Shown in pieces: positions 48,206 through 57,327 of a stretch of 64,000 nucleotides of DNA. The first letter of the stretch is position 1. Each line of letters starts with the position of its first letter. A program made the position numbers and the translations under genes. The DNA lies in NCBI GenBank assembly GCA_050299695.1, contig JBNKWI010000004.1, positions 1-64,000 of the forward strand, written 5' to 3'. The notes under the pieces are model-generated. The model had not been told where the DNA came from and did not search any database. It saw only the letters and a list, made by a program, of their open reading frames with translations. This stretch comes from Ovoidimarina sp050299695. GTDB taxonomy: Bacteria; Pseudomonadota; Alphaproteobacteria; Rhodobacterales; Rhodobacteraceae.

Positions 48206-49570
48206 ATGAAACCGATGCTGCTTTGCAGCGCCGCGATCCTGAGCCTGTCCATGGGTCAGGCCAGCGCCCAGACCGAACTGCTCTTTCCGGTGGGAGAAGG
48301 CGGGTTCAACTGGCAGAGCTACGAGGATTTCGCGGCGAGCCACGATTATTCGGGCGAGCAACTGACGATCTTCGGGCCGTGGCTCACGCCCGACGACCGG
48401 GGGCTGCAGAACGTCCTGAACTACTTCCGCGACGCCACCGGCGCCGACGTGCGCTACACGGGCTCGGACAGCTTCGAGCAGCAGATCGTCGTCGATGCCG
48501 AGGCGGGTTCCGCCCCGAATATCGCCGTGTTCCCGCAGCCCGGCCTTGCCGCCGGTCTCGCGAAGCGCGGCTTTCTGACCCCGCTCGGTCAGGACGCCGC
48601 CGATTGGATGGCGCAGAACTATGCCGCCGGCGACAGCTGGGTGAAGCTCGGAACCTATCCGGGCCAGGATGGGTCGGAGGCGTTCTACGCGTTTCCCTAC
48701 AAGGCGGACGTGAAGTCGCTGATCTGGTACGTGCCGGAGAATTTCGAGGATTACGGCTACGAGATTCCCGAGACGCTCGAGGACTTCAAGGCGCTGATGG
48801 ACCAGATGGTCGAGGACGGTGTGACGCCGCTCTGCGTCGGTCTCGGGTCGGGCGGCGCGACCGGCTGGCCGGCGACCGACTGGGTCGAGGACCTGATGCT
48901 GAGGAACCAGCCGCCCGAGGTCTATGACGGCTGGGTGACCAACGAGATCAAGTTCGACGATCCGCGGGTCGTCTCGGTGATCGAGGATTACGGCTCGTTC
49001 GTGAGGAATGACGACTACGTGGCCGGAAACGCCAACGACACCGCGGCGGTCGATTTTCGCGATAGCCCGAAGGGCCTGTTCTCGAGCCCCCCGCAATGCA
49101 TGATGCACAAGCAGGGGTCCTTCGTGCCGGCCTATTTCCCCGAGGGCACCGTGGTCGGCGAAGACGCGGACTTCTTTTACTTCCCGGCCTATGCCGAGAA
49201 GGACCTCGGCTCGCCGGTGCTGGGCGCCGGGACGCTCTTCGCGATCGCCAACGACAGTCCGGCCGCGCATGGGCTGATCGAGTTCCTCGAGACGCCGATC
49301 GCGCATGAACTCTGGATGGCGCAGGAGGAGGGCGGGTTCCTGACGCCGCTCACGACGGTCAACACCGACCTCTACGTGACGGGCGTGCGCAAGGCGCTCG
49401 GCGAGATCCTGACCAACGCCACCACCTTCCGCTTCGACGGGTCCGACCTGATGCCGGGCGGCGTGGGCGCGGGCACGTTCTGGACCGGCATGGTCGATTA
49501 CTCGTCCGGCGCGAAGGATGCCGAGACGGTGGCGCACGAGATCCAGCAGAGCTGGGACGCGCTGAAATAG
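48206..49570 (+). CDS. aglE: Alpha-glucoside ABC transporter, binding protein
   Basis: This 454-residue periplasmic protein captures alpha-glucosides such as sucrose, maltose or trehalose for the AglFGK importer. It has a signal peptide (MKPMLLCSAAILSLSMGQASA), then GEQLTIFGPWLTPDDRGLQNVLNYF and KADVKSLIWYVPENFEDYGYE, typical of the AglE group of extracellular binding proteins. It is first in the operon, behind a LacI-type operator. The ATG follows GGGAGGG. Confidence 0.94.
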   Translation: MKPMLLCSAAILSLSMGQASAQTELLFPVGEGGFNWQSYEDFAASHDYSGEQLTIFGPWLTPDDRGLQNVLNYFRDATGADVRYTGSDSFEQQIVVDAEAGSAPNIAVFPQPGLAAGLAKRGFLTPLGQDAADWMAQNYAAGDSWVKLGTYPGQDGSEAFYAFPYKADVKSLIWYVPENFEDYGYEIPETLEDFKALMDQMVEDGVTPLCVGLGSGGATGWPATDWVEDLMLRNQPPEVYDGWVTNEIKFDDPRVVSVIEDYGSFVRNDDYVAGNANDTAAVDFRDSPKGLFSSPPQCMMHKQGSFVPAYFPEGTVVGEDADFFYFPAYAEKDLGSPVLGAGTLFAIANDSPAAHGLIEFLETPIAHELWMAQEEGGFLTPLTTVNTDLYVTGVRKALGEILTNATTFRFDGSDLMPGGVGAGTFWTGMVDYSSGAKDAETVAHEIQQSWDALK

Positions 49571-49653
49571 GCGCGTTCGCCTGAAAGACCGAGGGCAGCG
49601 GCTGGACCGCTGCCTTCCGATCCCGGGAGGGATGGAGCCAGGGGAGGGGTGCC

Positions 49654-50646
49654 ATGAATCCGGCCTTGCAGGGTCTTCTGACCATCATCATCGGCGTGGG
49701 CGGCTGCATCGCCTACTACTTCTTCTCGAACCAGTTCCTCGACAAGGTGCTGTACCCGCCCTCGGGGCCGAACGCGGGGCGCAACATCAACCGCGCCAAC
49801 TTGATCCGGCCCTGGCTGTTCCTGTTTCCGGCGCTGTTCGTTCTCGGGCTCTACCTGGCCTATCCGGTCCTGGAGACTTTGCGGCTTTCGCTCTCGGAGC
49901 GCGATGTCGGCTTCGTCGGGCTCGACAATTACGCCCAGATGTTCGGCGAGCCGAAATTCTGGGAAGCGATGAAGAACAACATGCTGTGGCTGATCGTGGT
50001 GCCGGCCTTCTCAACCGGGTTCGGGCTTCTCGCGGCGCAGCTCACCGACCGGATCGGCTGGGGCAATATCGCCAAGTCGCTGATCTTCATGCCGATGGCG
50101 ATCTCCTTCGTCGGCGCCGCGGTGATCTGGAAGCTGGTCTACGACGTGCGGCCCATCGACCAGGAGCAGATCGGCATCCTGAACGCGATCATCGTCGGGC
50201 TCGGCGGCGAGCCCCTGACCTTCCTCACGGTGCCGTTCTGGAACAACTTCTTCCTGATGATCGTTCTGGTGTGGATCCAGACCGGCTTCGCCATGGTGAT
50301 CCTCTCGGCCGCGCTCCGGGGCATCCCCGAGGAGACGATCGAGGCGGCGATCATCGACGGCGCGAACCCGTTCCAGATCTTCTTCAAGATCAAGGTGCCG
50401 CAAATCATGGGCACCATCGTGGTGGTCTGGACGACGATCACCATCGTGGTTTTGAAAGTGTTCGACATCGTCTTCGCGATGACCAACGGCCAGTGGGAGA
50501 CGCAGGTTCTGGCGAACTACATGTACGACAAGCTCTTCCGCGCCAACGACTGGGGCGTGGGATCGGCAGCGGCGATGATCATCATGCTTCTGGTGACGCC
50601 GATCCTGGTCTGGAACGTGCACAACGCACGCAAGGAAATGCGCTGA
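49654..50646 (+). CDS. aglF: Alpha-glucoside ABC transporter, permease
   Basis: This 330-residue inner-membrane permease is of the MalF type with about seven helices. The first, ALQGLLTIIIGVGGCIAYYF, precedes the main bundle. EETIEAAIIDGANPFQIFFKIKVPQI is the EAA loop that contacts the ATPase. It follows aglE by 83 bases and precedes aglG by 15 bases. Confidence 0.94.
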   Translation: MNPALQGLLTIIIGVGGCIAYYFFSNQFLDKVLYPPSGPNAGRNINRANLIRPWLFLFPALFVLGLYLAYPVLETLRLSLSERDVGFVGLDNYAQMFGEPKFWEAMKNNMLWLIVVPAFSTGFGLLAAQLTDRIGWGNIAKSLIFMPMAISFVGAAVIWKLVYDVRPIDQEQIGILNAIIVGLGGEPLTFLTVPFWNNFFLMIVLVWIQTGFAMVILSAALRGIPEETIEAAIIDGANPFQIFFKIKVPQIMGTIVVVWTTITIVVLKVFDIVFAMTNGQWETQVLANYMYDKLFRANDWGVGSAAAMIIMLLVTPILVWNVHNARKEMR

Positions 50647-50661
50647 GGGGAGGGCGGAGAC

Positions 50662-51813
50662 ATGGACAACATCGCGGGCCAGAGATCCGGTCTCACCTGG
50701 GCGGTTCACATCTCGGTCGTGCTCCTCGTGGCACTCTGGCTGTTCCCGACCGTGGGGCTGTTCGTGTCGTCCTTCCGGACGGCGGACCAGATCGCCTCCT
50801 CGGGCTGGTGGGCCTCGCTGTTCCCGGCCGAGCAGTCGATCCAGCTCCGCACCGCCGCACCGGACAAGCAGGTGCAAGAGGGCGGGAAATACGTGATCCA
50901 GGGCAATCTCTTCGCCGACGAGGGGCAGACGGCGGGCGATCTCTCCGCCTGGGGCACGAGCGCGCGTGACGTTTCGGCCCATGCAGCGGGCGACACCGCG
51001 GACCTGGGCAAGGATGGACGGCTAACCGTAGAGGCGAATGGCGACTACCGGCTGGAAAGCGACACGGAATTTTCCGGCAAGCGGGGCGAGCGGGTGTTCC
51101 TGACGGTGACCACGCCGCCCGAGTTCACGCTGAACAACTACCGCGAGATCCTCGGCCCCAGCAACCGCGAGGGGATGGCCAAGGCCTTCTTCAACACGCT
51201 GACCGTGACGATACCGGCGACGATCATCCCGATCCTCGTGGCGGCCTTCGCCGCCTATGCTCTGGCCTGGATGGACTTCCCCGGCCGGGCGCTCCTGATT
51301 GCGGCAGTGGTTGGGTTGCTCGTGGTGCCGCTCCAGCTCGCGCTCATTCCGCTCCTGAAGCTTCATAACGAGATCGGCATCGGCAAGGGCTATCTCGGCA
51401 CCTGGCTGGCGCATACCGGTTTCGGGATGCCGCTCGCGATCTATCTCTTGCGGAACTACATGGTCGGCCTGCCGCGCGACATCATCGAGAACGCCAAGGT
51501 CGACGGGGCGACGGATTTCCAGATCTTCGTGAAGATCATCCTGCCGCTGTCCTTCCCGGCGCTGGCGAGTTTCGCGATCTTCCAGTTCCTCTGGACCTGG
51601 AACGACCTCCTGGTGGCGCTCGTCTTCCTGATCGACTCCACGGGCGAAACCACGGTGATGACCAAGCAGATCGTCGAGCTTCTGGGGACCCGCGGCGGGA
51701 ACTGGGAGATCCTCGCAACCGCGGCCTTCGTCTCCATCGCGGTGCCGCTCATCGTGTTCTTCGCCATGCAGCGATATCTGGTGCGTGGCCTCCTTGCAGG
51801 GTCCGTAAAATGA
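50662..51813 (+). CDS. aglG: Alpha-glucoside ABC transporter, permease
   Basis: This 383-residue permease of the MalG type has a first helix (VHISVVLLVALWLFPTVGLF), then a large periplasmic insertion (about residues 35-155) as is typical of AglG, and a C-terminal bundle with the EAA loop PRDIIENAKVDGATDFQIFVKIILP. It pairs with AglF in the membrane. The stop overlaps the aglA start by 4 bases. Confidence 0.94.
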   Translation: MDNIAGQRSGLTWAVHISVVLLVALWLFPTVGLFVSSFRTADQIASSGWWASLFPAEQSIQLRTAAPDKQVQEGGKYVIQGNLFADEGQTAGDLSAWGTSARDVSAHAAGDTADLGKDGRLTVEANGDYRLESDTEFSGKRGERVFLTVTTPPEFTLNNYREILGPSNREGMAKAFFNTLTVTIPATIIPILVAAFAAYALAWMDFPGRALLIAAVVGLLVVPLQLALIPLLKLHNEIGIGKGYLGTWLAHTGFGMPLAIYLLRNYMVGLPRDIIENAKVDGATDFQIFVKIILPLSFPALASFAIFQFLWTWNDLLVALVFLIDSTGETTVMTKQIVELLGTRGGNWEILATAAFVSIAVPLIVFFAMQRYLVRGLLAGSVK

Positions 51814-53474
51814 GCTTTCTCGATACCGCGGTCGACCAGCGGCCGATCCTGGCCGCCGATCCGGACTGGTGGCGCGGGGCGGTGATCTACCAGATCTATC
51901 CGCGCAGCTTTCAGGATTCGAACGGCGACGGGATCGGCGATCTGTCCGGGATCATCCACCGGCTGCCGCATGTGGCAGATCTCGGCGTCGATGCGATCTG
52001 GATTTCGCCCTTCTTCCGCTCGCCGATGCTGGATTTCGGCTATGACGTGTCGGATTACCGTGATGTCGACCCGATGTTCGGCACGCTCGGCGATTTCGAC
52101 GCGCTGATTTCCCGCGCCCACGAACTGGGCATCCGGGTGCTGATCGACCTGGTCCTGTCGCATACCTCGTCGCAGCATCCCTGGTTCGCCGAGAGCCGGT
52201 CGAGCCGCGACAACGCCCGGGCGGACTGGTATGTCTGGGCTGACCCGAAACCCGACGGGTCGCCGCCCAACAACTGGCTGTCGATCTTCGGCGGGCCGGC
52301 CTGGGAATGGGACGCGGAGCGGATGCAGTACTACCTGCACAACTTCCTGACCGAGCAGCCCGACCTGAACTTCCACTGTCCCGCCGTGCAGGACGAACTG
52401 ATCGACGTGGCGCGGTTCTGGCTGGAGCGGGGGGTGGACGGGTTCCGGCTCGACACCGTGAATTTCTACGTCCACGACAAGGAGCTGCGCGACAACCCGC
52501 CGCTCGCCGTGGAGGAGCGGAACGACAACACCGCGCCCTCGGTGAACCCCTACAATTTCCAGAACCATCTCTACGACAAGACCCGGCCCGAGAACATCGC
52601 CTTCCTGAAAAGGCTGCGGGCGCTCTGCGACGAGTTCCCGGACCGGACCACGGTGGGCGAGGTGGGCGAGAGCCAGCGCGGCGCCGAGATCCAGGCCGAA
52701 TACACCGCCGGGAACGACCGGCTGCACATGTGCTACGATTTCGACTTCCTGTCGGGGCAGGCGCCCACGGGCGCGTTCTTTGCGCGGGTGCTCGGCAAGG
52801 CCAATGAGACGCTGGGCGATGGTTGGGCCTGCTGGGCGTTCTCGAACCACGACGTTCCGCGGCATCCGACGCGCTGGCACCTGAACGAGCCGGCGCTTCG
52901 GCTGTTCGCGGCGCTGTTGCTCTCGGTGCGCGGGACCGTCTGCCTCTACCAGGGCGAGGAGCTCGGGCTGACCGAGGCCTATGTGGCCTACGAGGACCTT
53001 CAGGACCCCTACGGCAAGCGGTTCTGGCCGAAATACAAGGGCCGCGACGGGTGCCGCACGCCGATCCCCTGGGTGCGCGACCACCAGTATGGCGGTTTCA
53101 CCGACGGCAAGCCCTGGCTTCCGCTGGCGATGGAGCACCTGCAGCGGGCTGTGTCGCTCCAGTACAACGAGGAAGGGGCGACGCTCGATTTTTACCGGCG
53201 GATGATCGGCTTCCGGAAGGCGCACAAGGTGCTCGCCAAGGGCAGCCTGGAGGTGACCGCGTCCGGGGAGGACCGCATCGCCTTTATTCGCGCCCTGGGC
53301 GACGTGCGCATGTTCTGCGCCTTCAACCTCTCGGGCGCGGCCATTTCGGTTCCGGTGCCGGAGGGGTCCTGGCGACAGGACCGGGGCGCACCGTTCCGGG
53401 CGGAACTGAACGGGGGCGAAGTCGACCTGCCGCCCTACCAGGCCTTCTTCGGCCTGGAAGGCAACGACATCTGA
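51810..53474 (+). CDS. aglA: Alpha-glucosidase (GH13)
   Basis: This 554-residue GH13 enzyme hydrolyses alpha-glucosides in the cytosol, without a signal peptide. Catalytic residues are visible: nucleophile Asp215 in GFRLDTVNFY, acid/base Glu284 in TVGEVGES, and Asp348 in FSNHDVPRHP. YQIYPRSFQDSNGDGIGDL and SHTSSQHPWF are family motifs. It overlaps aglG by 4 bases and lies 37 bases before aglK, so it acts on the substrate taken up by the operon's transporter. Confidence 0.95.
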   Translation: MSFLDTAVDQRPILAADPDWWRGAVIYQIYPRSFQDSNGDGIGDLSGIIHRLPHVADLGVDAIWISPFFRSPMLDFGYDVSDYRDVDPMFGTLGDFDALISRAHELGIRVLIDLVLSHTSSQHPWFAESRSSRDNARADWYVWADPKPDGSPPNNWLSIFGGPAWEWDAERMQYYLHNFLTEQPDLNFHCPAVQDELIDVARFWLERGVDGFRLDTVNFYVHDKELRDNPPLAVEERNDNTAPSVNPYNFQNHLYDKTRPENIAFLKRLRALCDEFPDRTTVGEVGESQRGAEIQAEYTAGNDRLHMCYDFDFLSGQAPTGAFFARVLGKANETLGDGWACWAFSNHDVPRHPTRWHLNEPALRLFAALLLSVRGTVCLYQGEELGLTEAYVAYEDLQDPYGKRFWPKYKGRDGCRTPIPWVRDHQYGGFTDGKPWLPLAMEHLQRAVSLQYNEEGATLDFYRRMIGFRKAHKVLAKGSLEVTASGEDRIAFIRALGDVRMFCAFNLSGAAISVPVPEGSWRQDRGAPFRAELNGGEVDLPPYQAFFGLEGNDI

Positions 53475-53511
53475 AGAAGACGGCGGCCAGCGGCCGAGGG
53501 GAGGAGAAGAC

Positions 53512-54600
53512 ATGGCGAACCTGAAGCTGACCGATGTCGGCAAGTCGTATGGCGGCACCGTCGAGGTTCTGAAGAACATCGACCTCGACATCGAGACGGG
53601 CGAACTGATCGTCTTCGTCGGGCCGTCGGGCTGCGGGAAGTCGACGCTTCTGCGGATGATTGCGGGGCTCGAGCTGATCACCGCGGGCACGCTCGAAATC
53701 GACGGGCACGTGGTGAACGACGTGCCGCCGTCGCAGCGGGGCATCGCCATGGTGTTCCAGTCCTACGCGCTCTACCCGCACATGACGGTTTACGACAACA
53801 TGGCCTTCGCGCTCCGGCTCGCGAAGAAGAGCGAGGACGAGATCAAGAAGGCGGTGACGGCGGCGGCGGAGAAGCTGCAGCTGACCCAGTATCTCGACCG
53901 GTTGCCCAAGGCGCTGTCGGGCGGGCAGCGGCAGCGGGTGGCGATCGGGCGGTCGATCGTGCGCGACCCGAAGGTGTACCTGTTCGACGAGCCGCTCTCG
54001 AACCTCGACGCCGCGCTCCGGGTGGCGACGCGAATCGAGATTGCGCAGCTGAAGGAGGCGATGCCCGAGTCGACGATGATCTACGTCACCCACGATCAGG
54101 TCGAGGCAATGACGCTGGCGACAAGGATCGTGGTTCTGGCGAACAAGGGCATCGCGCAGGTGGGCTCGCCCCTGGAGCTCTACGAGCGGCCCAACAGCGA
54201 GTTCGTGGCGCAGTTCATCGGCTCTCCGGCGATGAACCTGATGGATGGCGAGATCGTCGGCACCGGCGCGCAGACAAGGGTGCAGATCGACGGCGAAGGG
54301 ATCGCCGTCTCGGACGTGCCTTCGGATGCCGCGCTGATGGGCAAGCGGGTGCGCGTCGGCGTCAGGCCCGAGGATTTCGTCGAGACCGAGGGCGAGGCGA
54401 TCTATCACGGGACGGTGGATTACGTGGAGGCGCTGGGCGAACTCACGATCCTCTACTTCGAGCGCAAGGGCAGCGCGCCGCAGGTGCTGGCCAAGCTGGC
54501 CGGGATCCACGTCGACGCGCGGGGCCGCGAGGTCCGGGTCACGGCGGATCCGTCCAAGGTGCATGTCTTCCTCGACGGAATCTCGCTGCTCTACCGTTAG
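53512..54600 (+). CDS. aglK: Alpha-glucoside ABC transporter, ATP-binding protein
   Basis: This 362-residue ATPase drives the AglFG permease. Walker A is GPSGCGKST (residues 37-45), the ABC signature LSGGQRQRV is in the middle, Walker B is VYLFDEPLSNLD, and a C-terminal MalK-like regulatory domain with RVGVRPEDF follows. It is the final gene of the operon. Confidence 0.95.
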   Translation: MANLKLTDVGKSYGGTVEVLKNIDLDIETGELIVFVGPSGCGKSTLLRMIAGLELITAGTLEIDGHVVNDVPPSQRGIAMVFQSYALYPHMTVYDNMAFALRLAKKSEDEIKKAVTAAAEKLQLTQYLDRLPKALSGGQRQRVAIGRSIVRDPKVYLFDEPLSNLDAALRVATRIEIAQLKEAMPESTMIYVTHDQVEAMTLATRIVVLANKGIAQVGSPLELYERPNSEFVAQFIGSPAMNLMDGEIVGTGAQTRVQIDGEGIAVSDVPSDAALMGKRVRVGVRPEDFVETEGEAIYHGTVDYVEALGELTILYFERKGSAPQVLAKLAGIHVDARGREVRVTADPSKVHVFLDGISLLYR

Positions 54601-54824
54601 GCGCCTGGTAACAGCGGGGAGGTTCCCCCCGCGATTCCCGGGCGCGCGCGGCTACAATCCTCTCGTCCCAGGTTGGATTCCCGTGCTTTCAGCATGGAAC
54701 CCAGGGTGTAAACCCGGTTTTCGCCATGGCACCGACACATTTCAGCCGCTTTTCCGCCCTTCCGTCACGAAATTGATCGAAAGACGGCACGACAATGGTG
54801 CCCTGGGGACAAGAGGTGGAAGAC

Positions 54825-55019
54825 ATGGTCCATTACGCAATCATCCTGCTCTGCATCGCGCAGATCCTGCATTTCGCGCGTCACTGGCTGGTCCTGAGCC
54901 GGCGCCAGTATGGGGAATACATGGACCGCAGGCTGAAGAGCCATCTGGACTGGAGCCGCACGAGCCGCGACATGATCTATGGCGACGCGCGCCCGGGTAG
55001 CGCGATGCGCCGCGCCTGA
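54825..55019 (+). CDS. Small single-helix membrane protein
   Basis: This 64-residue protein starts MVHYAIILLCIAQILHFARHW, a membrane helix, followed by a polar basic tail ending GSAMRRA. The ATG has a purine-rich AAGAGGTGGAAG site, and another ATG lies 30 bases upstream. No family is recognised. The 224-base spacer between it and aglK holds a weak GCGGGG..CCCCGC hairpin. Confidence 0.55.
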   Translation: MVHYAIILLCIAQILHFARHWLVLSRRQYGEYMDRRLKSHLDWSRTSRDMIYGDARPGSAMRRA

Positions 55020-55071
55020 CGCCGGGCAGACGGGGCGGACCAGAGGCAGGGCCGCCCCAAGCCGGGCACGG

Positions 55072-55701
55072 TCAGCCGGGGGGGATCTCGCCCATGTCCT
55101 TCGGCACCTGGTAGCCGCGCTGCACGGCCGGACGGTTCAGGATGCGGCGGTACCAGGAGCGCACATTCGGGAAATCCGCCAGGTCGATCCCCTGCCATTC
55201 GTAGCGCGAGATCCAGGGCCAGGCGGCCATGTCGGCGATGGAGTACTCCCCGACGATGAAGTCGCGCCCCTCCAGCCGGGTGTCGAGCACCGCGTAGAGC
55301 CGCCGTGCTTCGGTGCCGTAGCGCTCCTCGGCATAGGGCGCCTTGCCGGGGTTGAACTTCAGGAAATGGTGCGCCTGGCCAAGCATCGGGCCGAGGCCGC
55401 CCATCTGCCACATCACCCATTCGAGCACATGCATCCGGGCCTGGGCGTCCCCGGGCAGGAACCGGCCGTGCTTGTCGGCGAGGTACCAGAGGATCGCACC
55501 CGATTCCATCAGCGAGAGCCCGGTGTCGCGGTCGACGATGGCGGGGATCTTGTTGTTCGGGCTGATCATCAGGAAGTCGGGGGCGAATTGCTCGTCCTTG
55601 CCGATGTCGATGGCGTGGACATTGTAGGGGATCCCGAGTTCCTCGAGCAGGATCGAGACCTTGCGGCCGTTCGGGGTGGTCCAGGTGTAGAGGTCGATCA
55701 T
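55072..55701 (-). CDS. Glutathione S-transferase (YfcG-like)
   Basis: This 209-residue protein has the thioredoxin-like GST N domain (IDLYTWTTPNGRKVSILLEELGIPYNV, SPNNKIPAIVDRDTG, LMESGAILWYLADKHGRFLP) and a helical C domain with GEYSIADMAAWPWISRYEWQ. The features resemble the YfcG/Ure2p-like group, which uses glutathione disulfide. The ATG was preferred. A GTG 9 bases upstream is a possible alternative. It is cytosolic, with substrate unknown. Confidence 0.9.
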   Translation of the reverse strand: MIDLYTWTTPNGRKVSILLEELGIPYNVHAIDIGKDEQFAPDFLMISPNNKIPAIVDRDTGLSLMESGAILWYLADKHGRFLPGDAQARMHVLEWVMWQMGGLGPMLGQAHHFLKFNPGKAPYAEERYGTEARRLYAVLDTRLEGRDFIVGEYSIADMAAWPWISRYEWQGIDLADFPNVRSWYRRILNRPAVQRGYQVPKDMGEIPPG

Positions 55702-55823
55702 GTGGGACACGGTCCTTTGCAGGTCTGGTCTGCGGCATGAAATGCGGCTTCCGCGGGATTGTCCATGCGTGGGGCTGAGGGGCTCTGCCCATCGGTGCTG
55801 CCGCGCCTCACCCCGGAGTATTT

Positions 55824-55867
55824 CCGGCCTTATGTATCAAGCGCATGCGCTTGATACATAAGGCCGG
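55824..55867. repeat. Perfect 44-bp palindrome
   Basis: The sequence CCGGCCTTATGTATCAAGCG CA and its exact complement meet head to head without a loop (22-bp arms, centre at 55845/55846). It lies in the 249-base spacer between the GST gene and the TRAP permease gene, both on the minus strand. No T-run follows. The left and right context (CACCCCGGAGTATTT before, GGGCCGGATGAAGAA after) looks like a common Rhodobacterales spacer sequence into which the palindrome is inserted. Confidence 0.75.
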
Positions 55868-55950
55868 GTAATTCGGGCCGGATGAAGAATGAGCCCCGGT
55901 CCGGCGCGGCCGGCGCTAGGTATGGGCGGCACCGTCGAAGCCGACGTTTC

Positions 55951-57327
55951 TCAGGACACCAGCAGGTTCGGGAGCCAGAGCACGATGCCGGGGAAGGCGA
56001 TCAGGACGCCCACGGTCACCACGTCGGCGACGAAGAAGGGCGAGGCGCCGCGAAACACGTCCTGGGCGGAGATTTCCGGCCGGACGCCCGCGACGACGAA
56101 GCAGTTGAGCCCGATGGGGGGCGTGATCAGGCAGAGCTCGGCCATCTTCACGACGATGATGCCGAACCAGATCGCGCATTCGTCGGAAGTCATGCCGAGC
56201 GATCCGACTTCGCTGCCGGTGGCGCCGTTGAGCGCGAGGACGGCCGGGAAGGTGACGGGCAGGGTCAGGATCAGCATGCCGATCGCGTCCATGAACATTC
56301 CGAGGACCACGTAGGCCGCGAGGATCGTCAGGAGGATCATGTAGGGCGGGTAGTCGAGCCCGGCGATGAAGGCGGCGAAGGTGTTGGGCAGGTCGGCGAA
56401 GCCGAGATAGCGCACGAAGATCAGGACGCCCCAGATCATCGCGAAGATCATCGTGGTGAGCTTGGCGCTTTCCATGAGCGCACCCGAGAGGTCGTTCCAG
56501 CGCATTCCCTTCCAGACCGCCATCACCAGCACGATGAAGGCGCCGAGCGCGCCGGCCTCGGTGGGCGTGCCCCAGCCGCCGTAGATCGCGAACATGATGA
56601 TCGCGACGACGAAGACGATGGGCATGGCGCCGGGCAGGCTTTCGAGCTTCTCGCGCATCGTGAAGCCGGTGACGGGCGGGCCGAGCGAGGGGCGGAACCA
56701 GGCCATGCCGATGATCAGCCCGGCATAGATCACGGCCGAGACGAGGCCGGGCAGGAACCCGGCCATGAGGAGCTTGCCTACCGAGCTTTCGGTGATGATC
56801 GCGTAGATGACGAGGATCGCCGAGGGCGGGATCAGCGAGGCGAGGGTGCCGCCCGCTGCGACGACGCCCGCTGCGAAGCGCTTGTCGTAGCCGAGGCCCA
56901 GCATCTCCGGGATCGCGATCCGGGCAAAGACGGCGGAAGTGGCGACCGAGGCGCCGGAGACGGCGGCGAAGCCCGCGGTGGCGAAGACGGTGGCGACGCC
57001 CATGCCGCCCGGCAGCCAGCCGAGCCAGCGCTTGGCGGTCTCGAAGAGCGCGCGGGTGAGGCCAGCGAAATAGGCGAGGTAGCCGATCAGGATGAAGACC
57101 GGGATCAGGCCGAGCACGTGGCTCGCGGTCTTGGAATGCGGCACCTGGCCCGCGAGCTTCAGGGTGACCGTCAGCGCGCGCATCGCGTCCATGTTGCGGT
57201 CATGGGTGTAGAACAGGAACAGGCCCAGCATGCCGATGAAGGCGGTGGCGAAGGCGACGCGGACGCCGATCAGCACGAGGACGATCAGCACGCCCGAAAG
57301 CACCATGGCCATCTCGATGGTGGTCAT
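55951..57327 (-). CDS. TRAP transporter large permease (DctM)
   Basis: This 458-residue protein has about twelve membrane helices and forms the ion-coupled channel of a TRAP importer. PVFILIGYLAYFAGLTRALF, GASVATSAVFARIAIPEM, AAGGTLASLIPPSAILVIYAIITESSVGKL and the C-terminal PPIGLNCFVVAG are conserved DctM features. The ATG overlaps the dctQ stop by 4 bases. With DctQ and DctP upstream it forms a complete three-part transporter. Confidence 0.94.
   Translation of the reverse strand: MTTIEMAMVLSGVLIVLVLIGVRVAFATAFIGMLGLFLFYTHDRNMDAMRALTVTLKLAGQVPHSKTASHVLGLIPVFILIGYLAYFAGLTRALFETAKRWLGWLPGGMGVATVFATAGFAAVSGASVATSAVFARIAIPEMLGLGYDKRFAAGVVAAGGTLASLIPPSAILVIYAIITESSVGKLLMAGFLPGLVSAVIYAGLIIGMAWFRPSLGPPVTGFTMREKLESLPGAMPIVFVVAIIMFAIYGGWGTPTEAGALGAFIVLVMAVWKGMRWNDLSGALMESAKLTTMIFAMIWGVLIFVRYLGFADLPNTFAAFIAGLDYPPYMILLTILAAYVVLGMFMDAIGMLILTLPVTFPAVLALNGATGSEVGSLGMTSDECAIWFGIIVVKMAELCLITPPIGLNCFVVAGVRPEISAQDVFRGASPFFVADVVTVGVLIAFPGIVLWLPNLLVS

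Noticed and set aside
51456..53750. Long open frame on the minus strand opposite aglG, aglA and aglK
   Set aside because: The opposite strand encodes clear transporter and GH13 proteins with catalytic residues, so this is a composition shadow.
55824..55867. The 44-bp palindrome as an intrinsic terminator
   Set aside because: It lies far (over 80 bases) from the TRAP permease stop, lacks a T-run and has no loop. Other roles are at least as likely.
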